Source: Burkholderiaceae bacterium (GTDB taxonomy: Bacteria; Pseudomonadota; Gammaproteobacteria; Burkholderiales; Burkholderiaceae_C). Taken from it: a stretch of DNA of 64,000 nucleotides. Positions 33,018 to 39,282 of the stretch are shown in pieces. The stretch covers positions 62,001 to 126,000 of the forward strand of contig JACKLJ010000005.1 in assembly GCA_024235955.1 (NCBI GenBank). The letters run 5' to 3'. The notes below the pieces were generated by a model. That model saw nothing but the letters and a program-made list of their open reading frames with translations, ran no database searches and had not been told where the DNA came from. Within the stretch, counting starts at the first letter, position 1, and each line of letters opens with the position of its first letter. A program made the position numbers and the translations under genes.

Positions 33018-33830
33018 TTACCTCCCGAACAGGCGCTTGAAGAAGCCGGGCTTGTCCGCGTCGGTGAAGCGCAGCGGCCGCTCTTCGCCCAGGAAGCGCG
33101 CCACCACGTCGGTGTAGGCCTCGGCCACCGAGGTGCCCTTCAGGTGCACGGCCGGCAGGCCCTGGTTGGAGGCCTGCAGCACGTCCTCGCTCTCGGGGAT
33201 CACGCCGATCAGCTTGATGCGCAGGATCTCCTGGATGTCGGTCAGGCTCAGCATCTGGCCGTCCTGCACGCGGTTCGGGTTGTAGCGCGTGATCAGCAGG
33301 TGTTCCTTGATCGGTTCGCCGCCCTCCTGCGCGCGCTTGGTCTTGCTGGACAGCATGCCCAGGATGCGGTCGGAATCGCGCACGCTGGAGACCTCGGGGT
33401 TGGTCACCACCAGCGCCTGGTCGGCGTAGTGCATGGCCATCAGCGCGCCGGTCTCGATGCCGGCCGGCGAGTCGCAGACGATGTAGTCGAAGTCCATCGC
33501 CTTGAGGTCATTCAGGACCTTCTCCACGCCTTCCTGCGTGAGCGCATCCTTGTCGCGCGTCTGGCTGGCGGCCAGCACGAACAGGTTGTCGCACTGCTTG
33601 TCCTTGATGAGCGCCTGGTTCAGGTTGGCCTCGCCCTGGATCACGTTGATCAGGTCGTACACCACGCGGCGCTCGCACCCCATGATGAGGTCCAGATTGC
33701 GCAGGCCGACGTCGAAATCGATCACGGCGGTCTTCTTGCCGGCCAGGGCCAGGCCGGAGGCGAAGGCGGCGCTGGTGGTGGTCTTGCCCACGCCGCCCTT
33801 GCCGGAGGTGACGACAACGATCTCGGTCAT
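33018..33830 (-). CDS. minD: Septum site-determining ATPase MinD
   Basis: This 270-residue deviant Walker ATPase begins MTEIVVVTSGKGGVGKTTTS and contains GLRNLDLIMGCERR and DFDYIVCDSPAGIETGA. The C-terminus FLGEERPLRFTDADKPGFFK followed by RLFGR includes the amphipathic membrane-targeting helix. It binds the membrane with ATP and recruits MinC to block FtsZ at the poles. It is between minC (38 bases upstream) and minE. Confidence 0.97.
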   Translation of the reverse strand: MTEIVVVTSGKGGVGKTTTSAAFASGLALAGKKTAVIDFDVGLRNLDLIMGCERRVVYDLINVIQGEANLNQALIKDKQCDNLFVLAASQTRDKDALTQEGVEKVLNDLKAMDFDYIVCDSPAGIETGALMAMHYADQALVVTNPEVSSVRDSDRILGMLSSKTKRAQEGGEPIKEHLLITRYNPNRVQDGQMLSLTDIQEILRIKLIGVIPESEDVLQASNQGLPAVHLKGTSVAEAYTDVVARFLGEERPLRFTDADKPGFFKRLFGR

Positions 33831-33868
33831 GTGAACGGGTCTTTCTTGAAGCGATTCGAAAAGCGGTT

Positions 33869-34660
33869 TCAGCCGGTGATGGCGGTGACGATCAGCTTGT
33901 CGCCGTCGTCGCCGCTGGCCAGGTGGATCTGGGCCGGGCGCCGCCAGACCTCCGGCGCCAGCGGCGTCTCGGTGGTGCGGTACACGCCGGCGATGGAAAT
34001 CAGCTCGGGCTGCATGTCGAGCGCGAAGATGCGCGCCGAGGTGTCGCCGCGCGCACCGGCGATGGCCCGGCCGCGCAGCGGCGCGTAGACGTGGATGTGG
34101 CCGTCGGCGATGACCTCTGCGCCGGGGTTCACCATGGCCAGCACCACCAGGTCGCGACCGCGGGCGTAGATCTGCTGACCGGAGCGCACCGGCCGGTCGA
34201 TCACCAGGGCCGAGGGCAGTTCCTGGTGAGCGGCCACGGGTGTCGGCTGCGGCGCGGCCTGGGCGGGCTCGGCCGGTTCGCGCTCGGGCGCCGTGGTCTC
34301 GGGCGCGCGGCGGCGCGGCAGCACCGGTTCCGGCGTGGCGGCCAGGCCGGCTTCGGCGGCGGCGGCCATCTGCCCGGCGCTGCCACCGCAGACCGCCATG
34401 GGCGAGAGCCGGCGCGCGCGCAGCAGCGTGTTCAGTGCGCCGAAATCGATGGCGGCTTCGGCGTGTTCGGCCTGCAGCGGCGACAGGTCGATGACCAGCG
34501 GATCGTGGTCGAAGAAATCGGGGATGTCGCCGAAGCGCGCCTCGAGCTCGGTCTCGAGCTGGCCCAGGTCCGGCGACTTGAGCAGCAGCGCCACCACGGG
34601 CAGGCTGGCGCTCTTGATCTCGAACGTGACGGGGGCTTGGCCGGCAAGGGCGACGGACAT
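33869..34660 (-). CDS. minC: Septum site-determining protein MinC
   Basis: This 263-residue FtsZ inhibitor has an N-terminal domain (VTFEIKSASLPVVALLLKSP), a long Ala/Pro/Glu-rich linker at about 105-150, and the C-terminal beta-helix domain (RSGQQIYARGRDLVVLAMVN, then PGAEVIADGHIHVYAPLRGR and AIAGARGDTSARIFA). The last motif binds MinD. The start at 34660 gives a normal N-terminus. The promoter should lie in the 34661-34740 stretch, next to the DnaA-box-like region. Confidence 0.96.
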   Translation of the reverse strand: MSVALAGQAPVTFEIKSASLPVVALLLKSPDLGQLETELEARFGDIPDFFDHDPLVIDLSPLQAEHAEAAIDFGALNTLLRARRLSPMAVCGGSAGQMAAAAEAGLAATPEPVLPRRRAPETTAPEREPAEPAQAAPQPTPVAAHQELPSALVIDRPVRSGQQIYARGRDLVVLAMVNPGAEVIADGHIHVYAPLRGRAIAGARGDTSARIFALDMQPELISIAGVYRTTETPLAPEVWRRPAQIHLASGDDGDKLIVTAITG

Positions 34661-34827
34661 GCGAAGCGGGGGTGGTTGGCGACGGAAACGCGCCGCGGCG
34701 GGCAGCGTCAGCGCGGCATCTTAACAGTGGGCCAAGGGGGATTTCGGGGCGTTTCGCTTCGGTTTGTGACGCTGCGCAAGCCCCTGGCCGCGCAGCCGGC
34801 AGTCATGCACAGGCGGGGCCTGCACGG

Positions 34828-35038
34828 TCTTCTTCTTTTTCTCTTTGAGAAATTAGTAGGTAGTAGTAGAGGCCTGTGGCCATGTGGACAAAGGGCCGGA
34901 TCGCCAGCAGGCGCGGGCCTTGGCGGCGATCCGGGGGCTGTGGGCAAGCCAGGCCGCCGGGCGCCTGCCGGGCGGGACAACTCGGGCCGTCTGGCCGCGC
35001 ATGTGGACAAGCCGCAGCTTGTGCCAGGGTTGTCCACA
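34828..35038. other. AT-rich stretch and DnaA-box-like cluster upstream of minC
   Basis: TTGTCCACA or its complement TGTGGACAA occurs at 34883-34891, 35002-35010 and 35030-35038. TGTGGGCAA at 34939-34947 is one change away. The boxes follow an AT-rich tract at about 34828-34872. TTGTCCACA differs from the DnaA consensus TTATCCACA by one base. No gene is visible in 34661-35063. Confidence 0.5.
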
Positions 35039-35063
35039 GCCCGGGCAGAGGATCTTCGGGAGC

Positions 35064-35091
35064 GAAAAAAAAGCGGCGCCATGCGCCGCTT
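35064..35091 (-). terminator. Rho-independent terminator after the DUF2788 gene
   Basis: On the minus strand GCGGCGCATGGCGCCGC forms a tight hairpin followed by eight T. It starts 20 bases after the stop codon of the small membrane protein gene. Confidence 0.92.
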
Positions 35092-35110
35092 GGGTGGAAT
35101 ATGGGCCGCT

Positions 35111-35320
35111 TCAGCGCGTCATGTACCACTCGATCGCCAGCTTGGCGACGAAACCCACCATGCCGAAAGCCAGGCCGAGAAAGATCACGAAGGTGCCGAA
35201 CTTGCCGGCCTTGGACTCCCAGGCCAGGTGGCCGATGATGAACAGCATGTAGAGCATGAACGCGCCCACGCCGACCGTGAGGCCGAACCAGGCGATCTGC
35301 TCTTCGGTGAAACCAAACAT
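35111..35320 (-). CDS. DUF2788 small membrane protein
   Basis: The 69-residue protein has two membrane helices, at about residues 10-32 (AWFGLTVGVGAFMLYMLFII) and 41-62 (FGTFVIFLGLAFGMVGFVAK). It matches the DUF2788 family of small inner-membrane proteins common in betaproteobacteria; no function is known to me. A good terminator follows. The DUF2189 gene starts 22 bases upstream on the same strand, so they form a likely two-gene operon. Confidence 0.85.
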   Translation of the reverse strand: MFGFTEEQIAWFGLTVGVGAFMLYMLFIIGHLAWESKAGKFGTFVIFLGLAFGMVGFVAKLAIEWYMTR

Positions 35321-35342
35321 CGTTCTACTGCCGTTTCTGGGT

Positions 35343-36212
35343 TCAAGCCACTTCGACCGGAGGCAGCCGCTCGGTCAGCCGGCTGGCATCGACCAGCGCG
35401 CGGTAGGCGTGCCAGCTTGCATGGCCGAGCCAGGGCATGACGACGATCAGTCCCACCAGGGCCGTGGCCATGCCCAGCAGCGTGAGCCCCATGATGAGCG
35501 CTGCCCACAGGGCCATGGGCAGCGGGTTGGTCAGCACGGTCTGCCAGCTGGTCAGCACGGCCTGCAGCACATCGACTCGACGGTCGAGCAGCAGCGGCAT
35601 CGACACCACGCTGGAGGCGAACAGCGGCGCGGCCATTAGCCCGCCCAGCGTGAGCCACAGCTCGAACAGGTAGCCGCTGCGCGCCAGCACCACGTGCTGC
35701 AGAAAATCCTGCGGCGTGTTGACGGGCGCCGGCGCCAGCAGCGTGACCAGCGCGGCCGACGTCAGCACCCAACCGGTGCCGGCCAGCGACAGCAGCAGGC
35801 CGAAGCGCACCATGCTCCAGTAGCCGCCACGCACGGCGTAGCGCGAGTGCTGCCAGCGCGTCCAGGTCTTGAAGATGGTGGCCACACCCACCGGCTCGCC
35901 CTGCTCCAGCGCGCGGCTGAGCGCGTACAGGCTGGTGGCCAGGACAGGCGCCACCACCAGGAAGCCGGAGAAGGCACCGGCCAGCAGCCAGAAGCGGTCG
36001 CGCGCCAGGGCCAGCAGCAGTGCGCCGAAGGCCGCCAGCGCCAGGCCGTGCACCAGGCTGAGCCAGCCGCAGCGCCACAGGTCGCGCCAGCCGGCGGCCA
36101 GCCACGCCAGGGGCGCGGTCAGCGGCACCTCACGGATGGTGGGCAGCTCGATACCGCCCCGGCGCGGCGCGGACCCGGGGGGCGAGATGGGGGGAGGTGC
36201 GGGCGTCGCCAT
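35343..36212 (-). CDS. DUF2189 integral membrane protein
   Basis: This 289-residue protein has a Pro-rich cytoplasmic N-terminus and about six membrane helices. The pattern APLAWLAAGWRDLWRCGWLS followed by LVHGLALAAFGALLLALARD is typical of DUF2189. Its family is widespread in proteobacteria, and its function is unknown to me. It is followed by the DUF2788 gene. The start ATG at 36212 comes before a Pro/Ser-rich stretch; a later start is possible but no better ATG lies before the first helix. Confidence 0.85.
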   Translation of the reverse strand: MATPAPPPISPPGSAPRRGGIELPTIREVPLTAPLAWLAAGWRDLWRCGWLSLVHGLALAAFGALLLALARDRFWLLAGAFSGFLVVAPVLATSLYALSRALEQGEPVGVATIFKTWTRWQHSRYAVRGGYWSMVRFGLLLSLAGTGWVLTSAALVTLLAPAPVNTPQDFLQHVVLARSGYLFELWLTLGGLMAAPLFASSVVSMPLLLDRRVDVLQAVLTSWQTVLTNPLPMALWAALIMGLTLLGMATALVGLIVVMPWLGHASWHAYRALVDASRLTERLPPVEVA

Positions 36213-36342
36213 GACGGGAGCTTAACCGGGCGCATGGTGGTTGGCCCAGGATGGTGCGCAAAAAGTGGTCCGCAGGCGCCCGGGCGACGGGACATCCGCT
36301 GCTTGCTCACGTGGAGTTGCTGGTCTTGGCTCGCTACCCAAC

Positions 36343-36368
36343 GAAAACGCCCGGCACAGGGCCGGGCG
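36343..36368 (-). terminator. Rho-independent terminator after the Spy-like gene
   Basis: On the minus strand GCCCGGCCCTGTGCCGGGC is a 7-bp GC stem with a short loop, followed by GTTTTC. It lies about 45 bases after the stop codon. The T tract is short. Confidence 0.65.
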
Positions 36369-36412
36369 AGGGGCGGTCGGCGCACAGCCATGCGCCGGCG
36401 TCGTGATTCAGG

Positions 36413-37075
36413 TCAGCGCGCAGGTGCGCCCATGCCCGGGCCTTGACCGGGGCCGCCGGGACCACCCATACCGGGGCCGCCCTGGCCGCCGGGCCCCATG
36501 CGTTGGCCACCGCCGTGGCGATGGTGACCACCTGGGCCACCTGGGCCACCGGGACCGCCAGGGCCGTCGTGCGGGCCGAAGTGGCCCATGCCATCGGCGT
36601 CGAACAGGCCTTGCTGGTAGGGCGTGAGCTGGCCGTAGAAGGCCTTCACGGCTTCGCCGCGCTGGCGCATGCGGGCGGCGCGCTCCGTCTGCATCTGCTC
36701 CATGAAGTCGATGCGCTGGGGCGTGGTCATCCTGGCCATGGCGTCACGGTCGAAGCGCGGGCGCCCTTCCATGGCGGGTGGCTGCATGGCGGAGGTGAAG
36801 GTGGTCCAGGCACCTTCCTGTGCCGGGGTGATCTTCAGCTTGGTCTTGAGCTGCTCCATGCGGCGGGCGTGGCGCTCGGCCATGCGTTGCTGCATTTGCG
36901 CCGGGTCGAGGCGGCCGCCGCGCGGGCCCATGCCGTCACGGCCGGGGCGTTGCTGCTGGGCCTGGGGGCCGTTGCCGCGCTCGAACGGCACGGTGCTCAC
37001 GGGCTGGGCAAAGGCGGCGGCGCCGCAGGCGGCCAGGGCGCCGGCCATGAGGAAGTGTTTGCGGTAGGGATGCAT
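36413..37075 (-). CDS. Spy/CpxP-like periplasmic chaperone with Gly/Pro/His-rich tail
   Basis: This 220-residue protein has a signal peptide (MHPYRKHFLMAGALAACGAA, then AFAQ) and a helical domain with LKTKLKITPAQEGAWTTFTS and the LTXXQ motif QLTPYQQGLFD, as in Spy/CpxP. Such chaperones help fold envelope proteins under stress, including copper stress. The last 50 residues are unusual: repeated GGPGG units with HHRHGGGQ, a low-complexity region that could bind metal. The adjacent CueR/CopZ genes support a metal-stress role, though this is inferred. Confidence 0.82.
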   Translation of the reverse strand: MHPYRKHFLMAGALAACGAAAFAQPVSTVPFERGNGPQAQQQRPGRDGMGPRGGRLDPAQMQQRMAERHARRMEQLKTKLKITPAQEGAWTTFTSAMQPPAMEGRPRFDRDAMARMTTPQRIDFMEQMQTERAARMRQRGEAVKAFYGQLTPYQQGLFDADGMGHFGPHDGPGGPGGPGGPGGHHRHGGGQRMGPGGQGGPGMGGPGGPGQGPGMGAPAR

Positions 37076-37230
37076 CGTGGACGATCCTTTCTGTCTCAGG
37101 GGTATCTATCGAACCGGGCTGGGTTTCCATCCCGGGCTTGAGGTTCAGTGTGCGCGGCCCTTGTGTCGCCCGCTTGGCTGCCGGGTTGCGCTATGTAAAG
37201 TTGGAAGAAGATGAGGCTGGGACGGGCGGC

Positions 37231-37686
37231 TCAGGCTTCGCCCGCCAGTTCGTCCAGGATGGGGCAGTCGGGCCGCGCGTCGCCGTGACAGCAGTGCACC
37301 AGATTCTGTAGCGTCCGGCGCATGTCCTGCATGGCCTGGATGCGTTTTTCAAGGTCCGCCAGATGCTGGCTGGCGATCAGCTTGACCTGGCTGGAGGCGC
37401 GCGCCTTGTCGTGCCACAGGCTCACCAGATCGGCGATCTCGGCCATCGAGAAACCCAGCTCGCGCGAGCGCTTGATGAAGCGCAGCGTGTGGATGTCGGC
37501 CGCCGTGTACTGGCGGTAGCCGCCTTCGGTGCGTGCCACCTCGCCCAGCAGGCCGAGCGATTCGTAGTGCCGCACCATCTTGGCGGATACGCCCGAGGCG
37601 CGTGCGGCGTCGCCAATCGTGACGCGGACCTGATTCGTGACGCGGACCTGATGCTCGACCGGCCCCGGCGCCGGGTCGCTGTTCAT
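37231..37686 (-). CDS. cueR: Copper-responsive MerR-family activator CueR
   Basis: The 151-residue regulator has the MerR winged helix (VTIGDAARASGVSAKMVRHY, GYRQYTAADIHTLRFIKRSR), a long dimer helix and a copper-binding loop. In the loop, Cys133 and Cys141 are separated by seven residues (CHGDARPDC), as in CueR. It senses Cu(I) and activates promoters with 19-bp spacing, as found upstream of copZ and copA. It overlaps copZ by four bases. An 18-bp tandem duplication near the start gives the repeated peptide in QVRVTNQVRVT, leaving about 20 residues ahead of the domain. Confidence 0.92.
   Translation of the reverse strand: MNSDPAPGPVEHQVRVTNQVRVTIGDAARASGVSAKMVRHYESLGLLGEVARTEGGYRQYTAADIHTLRFIKRSRELGFSMAEIADLVSLWHDKARASSQVKLIASQHLADLEKRIQAMQDMRRTLQNLVHCCHGDARPDCPILDELAGEA
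37618..37652. repeat. 18-bp tandem duplication in the cueR start region
   Basis: CGTGACGCGGACCTGAT occurs at 37618-37634 and again at 37636-37652. It preserves the frame and duplicates VRVT in the N-terminal tail just before the DNA-binding domain. Confidence 0.85.
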
Positions 37687-37880
37687 TCGGCCACCGCGTA
37701 GCCTTCTTCCTGGATGGCGGCGGCAATCGCCTCGCGCGGCTGCGTGGATTCGACCTCCACCAGGTTGTTGGCGCGGTCGATCTTCACCTGGGCTCCGCCG
37801 TCGAGCTGCTTGACGGCGCGCTGCACGGCCATCTCGCAATGGCCGCAGGTCATGCCGGTGACGGTGAATTGCTGTTGCAT
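37683..37880 (-). CDS. copZ: Copper chaperone CopZ (heavy-metal-associated domain)
   Basis: This 65-residue protein consists of one HMA domain with the metal-binding motif GMTCGHC at about residues 9-15. It carries Cu(I) in the cytoplasm, probably to the CopA ATPase. AGGAAAG precedes the ATG at 37880, and the predicted transcription start gives a leader of about 28 bases. The stop overlaps the cueR start (ATGA), so copper induction of this transcript also raises CueR. Confidence 0.93.
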   Translation of the reverse strand: MQQQFTVTGMTCGHCEMAVQRAVKQLDGGAQVKIDRANNLVEVESTQPREAIAAAIQEEGYAVAE

Positions 37881-37915
37881 GGTGCTTTCCTCGGCTGGTT
37901 GGGTTGGATGCAGCG

Positions 37916-37947
37916 AGTTTGAAGCTTGACATGGTGGGAATGTCAAG
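37916..37947 (-). promoter_or_regulatory. CueR operator and copZ promoter
   Basis: The minus strand has -35 TTGACA, a 19-base spacer and -10 CAAACT, the long spacing typical of MerR-type control. The spacer includes the dyad TTGAC-N11-GTCAA (perfect 8-bp arms CTTGACAT/ATGTCAAG). The same TTGAC-N11-GTCAA layout occurs before copA. Confidence 0.85.
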
Positions 37948-38183
37948 CGGGGCGGGCCTTGGTACCTCATGGCGGAGGCCGATGGGCGCCTCCTGTCGGC
38001 GATGGGCCGGGTGCCACAATCCCGCGCGCTCGAAGCGCCTGCCTGAGGAGGAAGGTGCTTCCACGCAGTCCCGCAACCTGCGGATCCGAAAAATTCAAAG
38101 GGTCTTTGCTTCTCGCACCAAGGCACGCTGCGCAGGGGGCAGAACAGGTCGAACTTCCAATACCAAACCGAGGGAAACAACCC

Positions 38184-38648
38184 ATGAAAGTCAGCTCCAC
38201 CCTGATACTTGCCGGCGCGCTCCTTATTTCCGGGTGTGCATCTGTGGAAATGGCCTCACAGGCGGATTCCGCCAAGGCCAAGCAATTCAGCCCGCCCAGC
38301 AAGGGGAATGCCGGGGTCTATGTCTATCGCGACAGCTTCATTGGCAAAGCCCTCAAGAAAGACGTCTGGATCGATGGCCATTGCGTCGGCGAAAGTGCGC
38401 CGGACGTGTTTTTCTACACCGAGGTGGAAGGCGGAAAGACCCACAAGGTCGATACGCAGTCGGAATTCTCCCCCAACACGCTTGAGCTGATGTTCGAAGC
38501 CGGCAAGAACTACTTCATTCGGCAGTTCATCAAGATGGGCGTGTTCGTGGGCGGTGCCGGGCTGGAACAGATTCCGGAGGAGCAGGGGAAACAGGCTGTC
38601 GCCAAGCTCGAGATGGCAAAACCGGGGAAATGCAGTGCGCCCAGGTAA
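38184..38648 (+). CDS. DUF2846 lipoprotein
   Basis: This 154-residue protein has a lipoprotein signal (MKVSSTLILAGALLISGCAS, lipobox LISGC). The mature domain has NAGVYVYRDSFIGKALKKDV followed by WIDGHCVGESAPD, which is typical of DUF2846. It should be anchored to a membrane on the periplasmic side. No function is established to my knowledge. GAGGGAAAC precedes the ATG. Base composition is visibly less GC-rich than in neighbours. The gene stands between copZ and copA but on the opposite strand from copZ, with no CueR site of its own seen. Confidence 0.85.
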   Translation: MKVSSTLILAGALLISGCASVEMASQADSAKAKQFSPPSKGNAGVYVYRDSFIGKALKKDVWIDGHCVGESAPDVFFYTEVEGGKTHKVDTQSEFSPNTLELMFEAGKNYFIRQFIKMGVFVGGAGLEQIPEEQGKQAVAKLEMAKPGKCSAPR

Positions 38649-38735
38649 TTGAGCGTCCGCGGCGATGGGCGGATGCGAATTGCGGCGGAGAACGGTGCTG
38701 CAAAAGCACGGTTGACTGCTTGAACTTCAGGAGAA

Positions 38736-39143
38736 TTGAAGATCAACTGTGCATTGACCTCAAATCCGCCCTCGGGGGCTGCAGGTCGTATGTGGAGTGG
38801 TCATGGTGCGAAAAATCGATGGCAGCGCGGTGAGAGTTGCTCGGTGACGCTCGCGGAAGTCAGGCGCCAGGTGGAGGCGGTCTGCAGCAGCTACCAGGAG
38901 CCTGTGTATCTGCGCGTCGTTCCGCCCGGGGAGGAAAGGCAAGCTCCTGCGGATCGCGACAAACTGATGTGGGAGTTGATGATCGTTGGGCGCCCTGAAG
39001 CGGTTCACGTGACGCAAAGGGTTGGCGGACGCACGCTGCTCGACCGAACCACGACTTTCCCGCATTACCGGATCTTTCGGCCCAATGGGCCACGATGCGC
39101 CCCCGAATGCAAATTGGCGCGCGTCGAATGGACGATTCCCTGA
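38736..39143 (+). CDS. Hypothetical protein, possibly degenerate
   Basis: A frame of 135 residues starts with TTG at 38736, preceded by AGGAG. The C-terminal part (EVRRQVEAVCSSYQEPVYLR, then HYRIFRPNGPRCAPECKLAR) looks like a folded domain with paired cysteines. The first 35 residues lack a signal peptide and look unlike coding sequence. It may be a broken secreted-protein gene that lost its start. I do not recognise a family. It lies just downstream of the DUF2846 gene and shares its lower GC content. Confidence 0.4.
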   Translation: MKINCALTSNPPSGAAGRMWSGHGAKNRWQRGESCSVTLAEVRRQVEAVCSSYQEPVYLRVVPPGEERQAPADRDKLMWELMIVGRPEAVHVTQRVGGRTLLDRTTTFPHYRIFRPNGPRCAPECKLARVEWTIP

Positions 39144-39177
39144 GGGCCGACGTGGCATCCGCCAAGTGAATGCTCCT

Positions 39178-39228
39178 TGTTTAATAGCTGGCTGCGGCTG
39201 TCAGATAAGGTCTGAAGCCCGATTTCAC
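39178..39228 (+). repeat. Family A dispersed repeat, copy 16
   Basis: TTGTTTAATAGCTGGCTGCG then GCTGTCAGATAAGGTCTGAAG is a forward, partly diverged copy upstream of the copA promoter. Confidence 0.7.
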
Positions 39229-39245
39229 GGTCAATTTCCCCACCC

Positions 39246-39276
39246 TTGACCTTGCCACGATGTCAACCTTCACACT
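39246..39276 (+). promoter_or_regulatory. CueR operator and copA promoter
   Basis: TTGACC (39246-39251), a 19-base spacer and CACACT (39271-39276) form a MerR-type promoter. The spacer contains TTGAC-N11-GTCAA as in the copZ site. The predicted transcription start falls on or next to the copA ATG at 39283. Confidence 0.8.
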
Positions 39277-39282
39277 AGCGGC

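Noticed and set aside
38630..38833. 67-residue plus-strand frame after the DUF2846 gene
   Set aside because: No ribosome site, signal or family pattern; the overlapping frame starting at 38736 looks better, although itself weak.
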